Origin: Schistocerca nitens
Taxonomy: Eukaryota > Arthropoda > Insecta > Orthoptera > Acrididae
Assembly (NCBI RefSeq): GCF_023898315.1
Contig: NC_064616.1
Coordinates: forward strand, 539,081,602-539,145,601
Length of the DNA stretch: 64,000 nucleotides
Reading direction: 5' to 3'
The notes under the pieces: model-generated
The model's database searches: none
What the model was told of the DNA's origin: nothing
The model's input: the letters and a program-made list of their open reading frames with translations, nothing else
Shown here: positions 11,311 through 23,338 of the stretch, piece after piece
Numbering within the stretch: position 1 is the first letter of the stretch
Layout of the letters: each line of letters opens with the position of its first letter
Translations under genes and position numbers: made by a program

Positions 11311-12627
11311 CGAGGTGTGGCTAGAAAAAAGCCGGACTAGTACTGGTGAAACAATAAAACGAATGCAATAAGGCTGAAAGTCTCGTGGCCTGTCACGTGA
11401 CTCTCGCTCCGCCTACTGCTCGAGTTTCATCTGCCTCCTGCACTCAGTCTGCCCGTGGCGTCTGTTTTAAGTAGTTGACGTTTTGTCTGTGCGTCGGAAA
11501 ATGTTGAGTGTACAGAAAGAACAGCGTGTTAACATCAAATTTTGTTTCAAACTAGGAAAATCTGCAAGTGAAACGTTTGTAATGTTACAACAAGTGTACG
11601 GCGATGATTGTTTATCGCGAACACAAGTGTTTGAGTGGTTTAAACGATTTAAAGATGGCCGCGAAGACACCAGTGATGACACTCGCACTGGCAGACCATT
11701 GTCAGCAAAAACTGAGGCGAACATTGAAAAAATCGGTAAACTTGTTCGACAAGATCGCCGTTTAACAATCAGAGCAGTGTCTGAGTTAACAGGAGTTGAC
11801 AAGGAAAGTGTTAGGCAGATTCTTCATGAAAGTTTCAACATGAACAAAGTGTGTTCAAAAATGGTTCCAAAGTGTCTCACAATTGAACAGAAGGAACGCC
11901 GAAGAATGATTTATTCTGACATCCTGGAAACCACTGAAAGTGATCCCACCTTCTTACAAAATGTTATTACTTGCGATGTACCGTGGTTTTTTACTTACGA
12001 TCCCAAAACTAAACGCCAATCGATGCATTGGAAAACTCCTGGTTCTCCACGACAAAAAAAAAGCACGAATGTCAAAATCGAAATTCAAGAAAATGATGAT
12101 TTTTTTTGACGTCAAAGGGATTGTGCACATTGATTGGGTACCAGAGGGACAAACAGTGAATCAGCATTACTACATTAGCGTCCCGGCTACCCTACGTGCG
12201 CGAGTACGGAGAAAACGGAACGATTTGTGGAGAAAAAAGTCATGGATCCTTCACCAAGACAATGCCCCAGCTCACAGTGCGTTGTCAGTGAAGACGTTTT
12301 TGGCAAAACACAACATTCCCATCTTAGATCATCCACCCTACTCACCTGATTTGGCCCCCTGTGACTTTTTTCTTTTCCCTAAAGTCAAGTCAGCTTTGAA
12401 AGGAACTAGATTTGAGACTGTTGAAGCAGTAAAAGAAAAAGCGACGGAAGTAATGTATGGACTTACCGAAAATGATCTGCTGCATTGCTATGAACAGTGG
12501 AAAATTCGTATGGAGCGGTGTAGAGACCGAGGAGGAGAGTACATTGAAGGAGATAACATGAAATTGTAAATAATTGTAAATAAATGTTTTTTCCAGCATC
12601 AGTCCGGTTTTTTCTAGCCGCACCTCG
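11311..12627 (+). mobile_element. mariner DNA transposon, nearly intact
   Basis: Terminal inverted repeats are present: 11311-11338 (begins cgaggtgtggctag) and 12601-12627 (ends ctagccgcacctcg), with one mismatch and one gap. Both ends are flanked by TA (11309-11310 and 12628-12629), the mariner target duplication. Length is 1317 bp, normal for mariner. It inserted into a gypsy RT gene. The only clear lesion is one frameshift in the transposase. Confidence 0.95.
11501..12569 (+). pseudogene. mariner transposase, DD34D, one frameshift
   Basis: The N-terminal HTH pair is canonical (GKSASETFVMLQQVYG, SRTQVFEWFKRFKDGRED, TGRP). The frame opens at 11483, but the second ATG at 11501 (MLSVQKEQ) looks like the family start. 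A frameshift falls in the A-run near 12052-12061, after which the frame seen from 11940 onward continues with FFDVKGIVHIDWVPEG. Catalytic residues: Asp in ITCDVPW, where the residue after the Asp is Val rather than the usual Glu; Asp in HQDNAPAH; Asp in APCDFF, with exactly 34 residues between the last two. Confidence 0.9.
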
Positions 12628-12629
12628 TA

Positions 12630-13163
12630 TTTTCTGCAGTCTGGATGGAGTGTAATTTGACAGAAAATGGACCGCAAGTTAAGGCACTAGAATAATGTTA
12701 CGCCATGGAGGTTTTGTAGGAGTTCCTACAACTTCTCGGGACGATCTGTTTCTGATTCGACGATGAAATTAATTTTGCGTGAATCCAGCAACAAACGGAT
12801 TGAGCCGTCGGACTTTTCTAGCACTGTGAGGGAGTTGTACATGGAGGTTGCAGGTTCAATGATATAATCGTCTAGCATACTCTTGATCTCTAAGTAAACT
12901 TTGTTACGGTAGGCCAGTGGAATCTGGTAAAATGTCACGAAGAATTTTGTGTGCTTGTTCACTCTGAACGCGTATTCGAAACAACCGATAGCTCCTGTTT
13001 TCTGCAGAGATATATCCGCGTTTCCAAGTAAGACTGCTTTCAGATCCTTCTTGTCATACGTTGGTATGTTTTCTAAGTTCCCTAACATGTTATCAGTAGC
13101 ATAGCGCACTTCCCGTCGAGTTTGTTCGTATTCTCGAACTGTGTGACTACGCTTTGATGCCAC
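12630..13163 (-). pseudogene. gypsy RT, fingers part
   Basis: A 145-codon minus frame (13163-12726) contains YRNKVYLEIKSMLDDYIIEPA, SDGSIRLLLDSRKINF and ETDRPEKL, matching the RT fingers of the element at 3.2-3.4 kb. Adjacent sequence to 12630 (QITLHPDCRKYE) is motif A-side sequence broken by the mariner insertion. Confidence 0.75.
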
Positions 13164-13405
13164 GATTGATTTCTATATTCATCCCGTTTTGTGGTGTAAT
13201 TTAAGTTGAGGCATTCGGCAGGAATTTGCGGACGTATTGTGTGATCAGCTAATGTAATTTTTCTGACAACATCTTTCTGCAATGTAAGCTCTCCTCGTCC
13301 CATGTCCAATACGGCCTGATGTTGGTTCAGGAAATCCATGCCGAATATTATTTCAGCTGCCAGTGGTGGGCACACCAGGGTGTGCCGTTGACAGCTGAAC
13401 ATCAA
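13082..13405 (-). pseudogene. gypsy protease/RT linker
   Basis: The minus frame contains PPLAAEIIFGMDFLNQHQAVLD followed by a linker. The ILG-type end of an aspartic protease is the recognisable feature and parallels RTDIILGMNFL in the other gypsy copy. It overlaps the RT frame out of phase, indicating a frameshift. Confidence 0.6.
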
Positions 13406-13409
13406 CTAT

Positions 13410-13883
13410 GTTTGTATCCACACCTCCGTGTGTAAATGATTTGCGCATTCTTCAGCGTGAGTGCTGGCCAAGGGTGATTCGCAATATACCTCTTGTACGC
13501 AGATTCCGATATCGCCGCATGATCTCCTGCTTCATTCTTCCTTGCGTGTCCTCCGAACAATATGTGTTAAGGAACGCATCCTTGAACTCTTTGTACAAGC
13601 GAGAGTTCTTAGCAAAACTGCGCATATGTTCCGCGATCGACCCCTCTAAAAGTTCGCAGATAAATTACAGCTTGCATTTCAGTGGCCATGATTCAGGTAA
13701 CACTTTATCGTACTGAGCTATCCAACTTTTTGGATTTAATGTATTGTTATTCCCTTTGTGCAATAGGAATGGATGAGAATTGTTTGTGGTCGAATGGTTC
13801 GACATTCCCTGCGAATGAATTTTTCCTTGTTTCTGCAGCACGTGTCTCCATAAATCAGTGTTCTCATGCGTCGTCAGATTCAC
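13410..13883 (-). pseudogene. gypsy gag, capsid-like part
   Basis: The minus strand encodes MSNHSTTNNSHPF and WIAQYDKVLPESWPLKCKL, then in another frame a stretch with KEFKDAFLNTYCSEDTQG. It resembles the region after the SINE in the first gypsy gag (EAFLAAFWSDTTQS). Frameshifts are present. Confidence 0.55.
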
Positions 13884-14035
13884 GGACTAATGATTCCGTC
13901 CGACGAAGAAGTACACAGTTGTGTTCTCATTCGGTATCTGCCATACTTTGCGTCACTGACGATACGCGCTCTGTCGTGCGCCCTATGGATGCTGTTGTGT
14001 TCTCCTGCGGCATTCGTCTTTGTGCTGGTGATGTA

Positions 14036-14524
14036 GCCTCCTATTCCGTGTCGAAATATCGTAAGATATGCTTTTCTGTCCTTCCATAATCATCAGGGAG
14101 TTCTGTTGTAGGACACCGTGATTCTCATTGTGCAACCTGCAAACGAGCTTGCTGGACGTCTTTTACTAGCTCGTTTTGCTGTGAAGTAGTCCGAGTCTGC
14201 CTCCTATTGCGTGTCGAAATATCGTAAGATATGCTTTCCTGTCCTTCCATAACCATCAGGGAGTTCTGTTGTAGGACACCGTGATTCTCATTGTGCAATC
14301 TGCAGACATGCTTCCTGGACGACTTTTACTAGCTCGTTTTGCTGTGAAGTGGTCCGAGTCTGCCTCCTATTGCGTGTCGAAATATCGTAAGATACGCTTT
14401 TCTGTCCTTCCATAATCATCAGGGAGTTCTGTTGTAGGACACCGTGATTCTCATTGTGCAACCTGCAGACGTGCTTGCTGGACGTCTTTTACTAGCTCGT
14501 TTTGCTGTGAAGTTGTCCGAGTCT
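14036..14524. repeat. three tandem copies of a 163-bp unit
   Basis: Units start at 14036, 14199 and 14362, each opening with a version of gcctcctattgcgtgtcg, and are almost identical. On the minus strand the first-read unit encodes gag-like NELVKDVQQARLQVAQ before a stop. Because 163 is not a multiple of three, each further copy changes frame, so the duplication arose in or created a dead gene. Confidence 0.93.
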
Positions 14525-14529
14525 GCTCT

Positions 14530-15253
14530 TCTTTAATCTCTGATGTTTGTGACTGTTTGTCCCCAATCTGTTCGATTCGCTTTAAGTTCGTGCTAATGTT
14601 TTCTTGAGTTTCCTGGAAGATTCATCTTCCCCGATTTGGTAGCGTGGCAAGGGCCTTTTTGGAGTTGCACATTTGGTTTTGCCCTGTTTCCTTGTTCTTC
14701 AGCTAGCAAAGCGCCCTTGCGTGCACCTTGGCCTACTAATCTTGTAGTTCTGGCATCGCGTTTTTCCTCGTTCGCGACCTCTCGCGTCTTTGTCGATGTT
14801 TTCTTGACGCTTTCTGCCTCTTCTTTAACACCCGCGACTTTCTTTTCAACCCGAACCATAATTTTCAACGAGCTGTTCAGCTACCATCCGTATCTCCTTC
14901 GTGACTAATAACTTCATCTCCTTCATCTTCTTTGAGATCAATTCCCTCATTTCCTTCGTGGCTATCTTCTCTCTCTCCTGCCTCTTTCTCTCTGCTTCTT
15001 GTCTCTTCCGTTCCGCTTTCTGCACGAATCGAACGACGACCACAAGTTGAGATCTTCCACTAATATCTGCATGAGCAGACGAACGCAATTCCATCAATCT
15101 GTGACGATATTTTCGTGAGTCTGATCTGCCACTCTTGCTACGGAACGTATTGACATGTCTTCACAGTCTACATGACGATCTGATGCGGTTTCCCCTTAGC
15201 GCTGATTGATTGAGTAACATCGTCATAGTCAGAAAATTCAGCGTTTGACATGT
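14530..15253 (-). pseudogene. gypsy gag, N-terminal coiled-coil part
   Basis: A plausible start is at 15253 (MSNAEFSDYDDVTQS). Charged heptad-like sequence follows (15097-14846 and 14868-14593), with AERKRQE repeats and KKMKEMKLLVTKEIR. Long coiled-coil N-termini also mark the gag of the first gypsy element. Frame changes separate the pieces. Confidence 0.55.
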
Positions 15254-15362
15254 CCGCAAGGTCAGCTACTACATTCGACTGAGAATTCTCCGCAACTTTC
15301 TCTTTATCAGTGCTACCGGTCTGACAATGGTCCATTTGTGGCGCGATTGGAATATTCTAACC

Positions 15363-15500
15363 GTTTGAGAGCAAACGTGTATTGGCTTTAGTGAGCGTAG
15401 ATTCCGGTTTCTACTCCCAGGAGATCTCAATTTCTCTTCGTCGCAATGCCACACAGTTCTAGTCTGACACTTGCTCTGACGGGCGCTCACAACGCATATC
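15363..15500. repeat. 138-bp segment, copy 1
   Basis: This stretch, from gtttgagagcaaacg to caacgcatatc, recurs in the same orientation at 17600-17737 with only a handful of differences. Here it lies upstream of gag in the minus-strand gypsy element. Confidence 0.9.
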
Positions 15501-15594
15501 AAATAAAACCAACACTAATCTACAATAACATACATGAATCTCAAATAATTTACCATCCTACATAGTAACACAACGCCGTTCTCGGTCAGGAACA

Positions 15595-17199
15595 TGTAAC
15601 CTCCCCCTCACTTATCGACCTTAATGACAGTGAAAAATTAAACCGCGTGTACCTAATGGAAATTTGGGAAAAGCAATCGTCACCGAGGTTAATTTGTCGG
15701 TAAAGAGGGAGGAAAGGGTTACATATAAATGAAAGGAAAAATGCTAATGAAACTGGTGGAAATTAATTTAGAAATAGGGGTAAAGTTAATAAAGAAAGTA
15801 AATGTGCGGCCGTTACGTTAACAATCAACTAGCGGTAATTAGATATTTGAGATTTGGGGGAAATTACGGTCGCCAGTCCTAAGTACAATTACTATAGTAA
15901 CTGAAAAAGAAAGATTATTACACATATAATTAGCACTAGAAGCGTGGCAACTGAAGGTTGACAAGTGTAGTGTGAAAACTGAAAGTTTGTCAGAAGTAAT
16001 AAATTTCGCTACACTTGATTTAGCAACAGAATTAATAAAACCGGAAAATCGAAAGTTAATTTAGTGACTGAAGTTAATAGTCAGCTTTCTTTCTGAAGCA
16101 CATCGAAATTCAGTAAAATACGGTTAGTCTTGGACTACCTCAACAATCATTTCAAAAGCTACTTGAATCTACGCAATTTAGAAATAAGAGATTTAACTCT
16201 GAACTTGAATTATATGATTCTGAACAATTAACAATAGTAAAATTTAGTACGTACCAAGCTGAGCTGCAGTCACAGGTAAGCTAAAATATGGTAACAAAAC
16301 TAGCACTCTTAATTTGTGCTTGTGTAATCTAAGTATTGTAGCCAGCTATGAATACTGTAACTGAACTTTGAAATTAAAGCAGGGAAATGGAATTATGCTG
16401 GCGTTTGAATTTCAACGACACTCGGGTTCATTTCCGAAAAGGAAGGGACCCTGCTTGGTAATGCAATTGGGACAATGAGCAACAAAGGTTCATGCTAAGT
16501 AGCTGTAATTTTGTGATGCAACAATTTTAAAAGTTTGAAAAGCTGCGGTCTGCCATACAGTTCTAAAACTTTACGTGCTTCCAGTCTTCCTTGTTGGTTG
16601 ATTGAAGGTTTGAAGCCGTCGATCGAGGATGTGGCGACAGTCACTCATTGTCGGCCGTCGCTGTTGCAGAAGCTGGATGTTGGCGCGCCTTCTTCTCGAC
16701 ACGGTCACCAGACGAAACGGGCTCTTGATGTGTGCCAGCTAATGCTTCCCGTCCGCGACACCACGTCAGAAACTATCATCGCAAGTCGAGCGCAATTACA
16801 TGCTGCCAAACCCCGAAAGCGCGACAACTCGTGGGAGCTTCACACCACACACCTGCTCCACTCGCTCCTCCAGCCAGACTCTCTCATGCTCTGCCCGCGC
16901 TCCACGCGACAGAGTTAACACTACCAAAGATCCTAAACACTCTGGTTCTCCACACGACCTATCGATGTATTCGTTCGATAGCATAGTTTTCCCTAGGCCA
17001 GACCCAGCGTAAAAATACAAATAATCTTTACACAACAAACCAATTATACATCGACATAAATGCATATATATATATACAAACAGTAAAACAATTACAATAT
17101 ACAAAGACACAGAAACGTCATATATTTAGGTAACAAAATAAGGAAAAAAATTATAGTACAATAGATGGAAATACGAGGATATGCATTTCCGGCGTTACA
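15595..17199. mobile_element. LTR-like block with TGTAAC...GTTACA ends
   Basis: The block opens with tgtaac (15595) and closes with gttaca (17194-17199), the TG...CA inverted ends of an LTR. AACA lies directly outside both ends, compatible with a 4-bp duplication and thus a solo LTR. It also sits immediately upstream of the minus-strand gypsy gag, so it could be that element's 5' LTR. The 1.6-kb length is long but not excluded. Short open frames at 16.5-17.1 kb look like chance. Confidence 0.55.
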
Positions 17200-17301
17200 A
17201 ACAATCAACAAGTGACACAGATATCGCAATAAATGAATGAAAATAGAAACAAACAACACACACAGATTTACAAACGTCAAAGTATTTAGCGCCATCAATT
17301 T

Positions 17302-17837
17302 TTATGGTTACCAACAGCCTTCCCCCAGTGGTAACACTGGTTCCTGTCAGACCACCGAAGTTAAGTGCTGTCGGCCTGTTATGGTTACCAACAGCCTTCC
17401 CACAGTGGTAACACTGGTTCCTGTCAGACCACCGAAGTTAAGTGCTGTCGGCCTGGGCTAGCACTCATATGAATGGCTATCCGGTCTGCCGAGTGCAGTT
17501 GGCAAGCGATGTGCAGTCAGCGTTTGTGAGGTAAACTGAGGAGCTGCTTGATTGAAAGCAGCGGCTCAGGTCTCGTAAACTGACATACAGCGGTGTACTG
17601 TTTGAGAGCAAACGTGTCTTGGCTTTAGTGAGCGTAGATTCCGGTTTCTACTCCCAGGAGATTTCAATTTCTCTTCGTCGCAATGCCACACAGTTCAAGT
17701 GTGACACTTGCTCTGACGGGCGCTGACAACGCATATCTCCGCTTCCAGTGACGTTTGAAGGCTACGAATGACACGGCGATCAATCGGTACCGTTTTGGCT
17801 TCATGGCCTGTTCGGGAGGAGTTTAGTTTTAGTTTTA
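17302..17837 (+). repeat. 5S rRNA-derived SINE with internal duplication and insertion
   Basis: 17302-17378 and 17379-17455 are 77-bp tandem copies of a 5S-like head (accaccgaagttaagtgctg resembles the 5S internal promoter). The second continues through a full 5S-like 3' half to about 17505. A SINE body follows (ctgaggagctgcttgattg), interrupted at 17600-17737 by the 138-bp segment, then resumes and ends in a tttag-rich tail. The divergence and attached body make it a SINE, not a 5S gene. Confidence 0.8.
17600..17737. repeat. 138-bp segment, copy 2, inside the 5S-SINE
   Basis: It matches 15363-15500 over its full length in the same orientation. Its presence inside an otherwise continuous SINE body indicates insertion, or a SINE subfamily carrying this segment. 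Confidence 0.9.
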
Positions 17838-20800
17838 ATTGTTATGTTTACTCAAAACTAATTTACCTCAGTGCACCGACTGAATTTCGATATGGGAAAA
17901 CAGAAACGTCGTAGTGAAAATCGCTTGTCATAGTCAAAGAAGGGGCCATCAGTTCAGGATCATGGCAGCGGTTGCCAAACTGCAAGACTACATAGGTCTT
18001 GCGGTATGATTTGAAAGGCTTCAGGCAACTATCAGTTTACTCCCAGAGAGAAATCACTTTAACTAGTAAGAATTCCTCTTGTCTACCTGGCCAATGCATC
18101 TGCCAAATTCATTTTGTCTTTTGACGGTCATTGTGCATGTTCACCTGCATTGGAAGTTATTCCTTTTGCCTGAATCTAAATAGTCTTTAGTGCTGTAATA
18201 ATTTAATGAAGTGGTAGCACTGTCATTATTGTTATCAGTTATTAGTGGGTGGTTAATGCATCAAAACAGTCTTAATATTTTATAAAAATTTACGACAAAC
18301 GTTTATTGGTCATAAAATAGGGCAAACAAAGTAAGTTAAGCGAGATGACAAATAAATCATGAACAGTTGGCAACACAAATAGACGCAACAAATAGTTACA
18401 CTCCACTGAGTGGCGACTGGTTGCCACCGACTAAGGTTTGTCTGATTAATCTGATTACTCTGGCTCGAAACATGGATAACGCAATCTCAAATTATCTGAC
18501 AATGAATAGACTTGCGTGGATTTATTCTACACAGAAGTTATATTACGTTCGCGGCAATGAGAACAGTGGCGAAACTGTCGTTCTATTTGCCCCAACAAGC
18601 CGGAGCAGCTATATTATTGTCCTTTCTCGATGTGTAGCGCTGTCTCAGATGACGGTCGTGATGCAAATCTGCAGAGTAAGACTGTGCGACGCCTGTAATT
18701 CGTTATCGCGGGCACGATATGTGCAAAGTCGCGGGCTCGTGATCTGTAAGACGGATAGCAGTTACTGTCTATTGGAGCCCTGAAATCTCGGCAGAGGCCA
18801 GCATGTGACACTCCCATTCGCCTGTATACCGTGAACCAATTTGACTCACTTATACAGTAGTGCACAAAAAGTGATCAAACGTCAAGGTGGCAGAACTGAT
18901 ACGAATAAGATTTCTCTCGCCACAGCGTCTTATCCGAGATGACTGAGGTCTATATTGTCTGTACAACTAAGACTTCGTCAGAGGCTCCGCAGTGATAACC
19001 AACGCTAGTGTGAAGTCGCGCTCTGGACGAATACTCCAAGGGCAACCCACATTTAACAACAGTCACGACCAGAATCCTCTGTAGACCGGAGTCTGAATCA
19101 CAAGATCAAGTTTCTACGCTCCTCCCTTTCCATCAAACCTCAGTAAACTCGCCAAAAGCACTCACGCTACACGCCCACAAGGATTTAGTACCATTCACAG
19201 GACTCTTCAAGCTCCATATACAACTTGTAGCCCATTTGGTCTACCCACTGGCCAATCCTAATAAAAGTTCCTCCCTTCCTTTTCTAGGGAAGCAGCCAAT
19301 CCCTGCCTCATAAATTCCCATGCGTGGAGGAGAAGACATTACACTCACCACTTGCTTCTTCCCATGGCAAATTTAGGCAGCATATTTTGAGTTTCTGTTT
19401 AGGAACAAATAGAACAACACACTCATCACAGTGACCATTATCTGGACTGGCCGAACGTTACAGTGTGTCGGACCAGGAACCTCACCTAAGCTAAGAGAAG
19501 CGCTTTTGTGTCCAAATATACACCATTTGAGAGTCACCATAAATGTTACATTCCATTATAAAATCCTTCTAAAGGCCTGAGGCTTTCCAAAAACGTAGCT
19601 GGCAGAGAGACGACACCACCTGATAGCTCGCTCAATTTCACCTGGTCTAGGGTGAACATGGAAACTTGCAAATTTTTATGGACGCCATCCCTATACACGA
19701 TGGGTGTTTACGACAGTGTTGAAACGCCTTGGCTAAGCGACCTAAATCTCTCTTGCGTCCCTGCTCCTGGTGCGGCTAGAGGCACCTAACAGGTAGATGC
19801 AGCTAGGCGGCATTGTCTGCACACTGTTGTGAGAAATTCTCCAGACAAGCGATCTGTCCTCAGTAAGTGCTTCGAGATGTTCCTTTCCCTAAAAGCTACA
19901 CGTGGCTTCCAAGCCCCCAACGTCTATTCAAAGATTTAGTTTTAAATAACGAAACTGCCAATTCGTTCTCAACTACAGAAAATGCTATCCAAAGGTGGAC
20001 CACCATAAAGATCTCGCATCCATTTACAATGTAAATTCTCCAGTCAGTGCATGTTCAAGTTGATAACTATCCTGTCATCTCACAAAAATGATACACAACA
20101 CTAAAGGGTAGCCTTGTATATGAAAATATGTGAGAGAGTGACTCGTCCTCCCTCAACCGATTAGGGTCCATGAAAACTGTAGAAAGTGGGTCAGCTGAGC
20201 TGATGTTGCAATAATTGAGAGAAAAATTTTGTAGCTCATGATACTAAAAATGAGGTTTGTTCCTAACCTATCTCTGTAAGGTAGCATATCAGCCATGAGA
20301 ATTTAGTGATCATAATTGTTTACTACTACATGACACTGATTTCCTTCTTTCCTATGACCCTCCAATCTTTCTCACTCATCCCTCTCCTTCACTAACTAAC
20401 ATAAGTTAGTACACTATTATGCTACCTCATATTCATATATACATTACCTCTGTCAGTTGAAAGGACTCTGTTGGATTCCTTTCATGTTAATTTTTTAAAA
20501 CTGTTGTCATTTACGGCATACATTCCACTTCTAAATTTACTGTGGTGTTTCTGACTATCTGGGAGGAGACTGAGCAGTGGAATGTGTTACTTTTACACAT
20601 AATCAAGAACGAACTGTCACACTACTACACTTTAAAACACAGTTTATATGTAATTCATGTCACACAGTCTCATGTGGAACCTACATCCGCTTTCTTTTAT
20701 ATACTGTATATGATGAGATATTGTCATCCCCCTTCCCCTCTGTGTGAAAGAATGAATGAGCAAATGTATTTCTAGTTGCATGCTTGATGGTAGCAGACAA

Positions 20801-21919
20801 GCCAGTCTGCTAGAGAACAGTAGGACCAACATCGGAACAGGTAGCTACGCTTTTTAAAAGCAAAGAGGTTTCTATTCTTAATATGGTCCTGTCCATCCCT
20901 TGTCATGTTGGTATAGGAAGCTGCCTCTCTGGTCACTTCCTTTTTGTATCTGGAAGCACCCTTGGTAGGGGCCCACGGCAGTCGGTCCACGGCGAACGTC
21001 TGAACTGGTAAGATCTCCGGCTAAGCGCGTCCCTGCTAAGTCCGTAGGACAATGGATTTCTTAAGTTCACCCAAACTGAAAATTTAATCACCTTTATTTC
21101 AGGTTTAGATCTAAAATATCTAATGTTATCTTAAATTGCCACTCAGTGTAATTCGAGTGTGAAGTTCAGAATATCTTCCAGTAGTTACTTTGTCACTACT
21201 TTTCTGATTAAAGTGGAACCACGTGTGGATGATCCCTAACTCTAACTAAGATCATCAATCTTAAATGCGAATGTGCGTGAGATTACAACGTCTCCTCTTG
21301 ACAATATTTTTCAATATAGGAACTTTTCTTTATGTTCCACCCACGTGGGGTGTACTTTGGGAGACCAGTACCATGTGCTTATACAATTGTTTGATCCATC
21401 AGGTTAATAGTAAGACGATAGTAACCAGTTCGAGGTTTTTCTTTTGTAATTTGTGTTTCGATGTAATTTATTTTAATTATCAAAATGGTTGTGGAGTAAC
21501 ACTCTTTGTGTAAACCAAGTTGACCACGTGAAGCATGTAGTGTAATCATCAAAGTAGCCCTCAGCTATTCTTTTCGGGAGGATTTCACAGAGAGTTAGTA
21601 TGAATTTAGTATACCAGTGGGTGGTAATTTCATGACGGACAGGATTGCTCTACGAACGTAACTTCTTTGGGTGAAAATTTAATCGGTTGGTTGTGGTTAA
21701 TTTCCTCTTGCATTTGTTTCAACGTTCTTTGTGTGTTATTTTATGAATGCAGTGTTGTATGCAGTCTCCCAATCTTGGCTCCATATTTGACGTGTTCCGT
21801 AAGATTACAAACTCACATTTTCACAATCCTAAATAAGGCACCAGTTTAGTTATGAATCAAGTTTAATATGCTGAAATTTCAATGATCAATGTTAAAATAA
21901 ATGTCCAAATATATATACA
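17838..21919. other. unassigned sequence, no gene recognised
   Basis: About 4 kb without a feature I can name. A 138-codon frame at 18367-18783 and a partly antisense frame at 18614-18865 show no motif and ordinary chance composition. No splice-site-bounded exon series is apparent. It may be old repeat sequence. Confidence 0.4.
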
Positions 21920-23338
21920 CACTCCTGCAAATGGAAAAAATAACACATTGACACCGGCGTGTCAGACCCACCATACTTGCTCCGGACACTGCGAGAGGGC
22001 TGTACAAGCAATGATCACACGCACGGCACAGCGGACACACCAGGAACCGCGGTGTTGGCCGTCGAATGGCGCTAGCTGCGCAGCATTTGTGCACCGCCGC
22101 CGTCAGTGTCAGCCAGTTTGCCGTGGCATACGGAGCTCCATCGCAGTCTTTAACACTGGTAGCATGCCGCAACAGCGTGGACGTGAACCGTATGTGCAGT
22201 TGACGGACTTTGAGCGAGGGCGTATAGTGGGCATGCGGGAGGCCGGGTGGACGTACCGCCGAATTGCTCAACACGTGGGGCGTGAGGTCTCCACAGTACA
22301 TCGATGTTGTCGCCAGTGGTCGGCGGAAGGTGCACGTGCCCGTCGACCTGGGACCGGACCGCAGCGACGCACGGATGCACGCCAAGACCGTAGGATCCTA
22401 CGCAGTGCCGTAGGGGACCGCACCGCCACTTGCCAGCAAATTAGGGACACTGTTGCTCCTGGGGTATCGGCGAGGACCATTCGCAACCGTCTCCATGAAG
22501 CTGGGCTACGGTCCCGCACACCGTTAGGCCGTCTTCCGCTCACGCCCCAACATCGTGCAGCCCGCCTCCAGTGGTGTCGCGACAGGCGTGAATGGAGGGA
22601 CGAATGGAGACGTGTCGTCTTCAGCGATGAGAGTCGCTTCTGCCTTGGTGCCAATGATGGTCGTATGCGTGTTTGGCGCCGTGCAGGTGAGCGCCACAAT
22701 CAGGACTGCATACGACCGAGGCACACAGGGCCAACACCCGGCATCATGGTGTGGGGAGCGATCTCCTACACTGGCCGTACACCACTGGTGATCGTCGAGG
22801 GGACACTGAATAGTGCACGGTACATCCAAACCGTCATCGAACCCATCGTTCTACCATTCCTATACCGGCAAGGGAACTTGCTGTTCCAACAGGACAATGC
22901 ACGTCCGCATATATCCCGTGCCACCCAACGTGCTCTAGAAGGTGTAAGTCAACTACCCTGGCCAGCAAGATCTCCGGATCTGTCCCCCATTGAACATGTT
23001 TGGGACTGGATGAAGCGTCGTCTCACGCGGTCTGCACGTCCAGCACGAACGCTGGTCCAACTGAGGCGCCAGGTGGAAATGGCATGGCAAGCCGTTCCAC
23101 AGGACTACATCCAGCATCTCTACGATCGTCTCCATGGGAGAATAGCAGCCTGCATTGCTGCGAAAGGTGGATATACACTGTACTAGTGCCGACATTGTGC
23201 ATGCTCTGTTGCCTGTGTCTATGTGCCTGTGGTTCTGTCAGTGTGATCATGTGATGTATCTGACCCCAGGAAAGTGTCAATAAAGTTTCCCCTTCCTGGG
23301 ACAATGAATTCACGGTGTTCTTATTTCAATTTCCATGA

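Larger units (their letters stand above)
10870..15500 (-). mobile_element. second Ty3/gypsy remnant, minus strand, split by mariner
   Basis: Read on the minus strand, gag (15.25 to 13.4 kb), a protease/RT linker (13.4 to 13.1 kb) and RT (13.16 to 12.63 kb, then 11.31 to 10.87 kb) are collinear. The mariner at 11311-12627 interrupts RT; removing it brings adjacent RT segments together. The protein resembles the 1-4.1 kb element, so the two probably belong to related lineages. It is truncated at the 3' side next to the Jockey-like LINE. Confidence 0.8.

Noticed and set aside
14036..14524. Possible CRISPR-like array
   Set aside because: Repeats are directly adjacent with no spacers and lie in a eukaryotic retrotransposon.
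17387..17505. Full-length 5S rRNA-like sequence
   Set aside because: Several changes from 5S, a partial duplicate just upstream and a continuing SINE body make a genuine 5S gene unlikely.
18367..18783. 138-codon plus-strand frame
   Set aside because: No motif, ordinary composition and overlap with an antisense frame; no support as a gene.
21879..22385. 168-codon frame antisense to Tc1 copy A (and its equivalents in copies B and C)
   Set aside because: A shadow of the GC-biased transposase coding strand; it recurs only because the element recurs.
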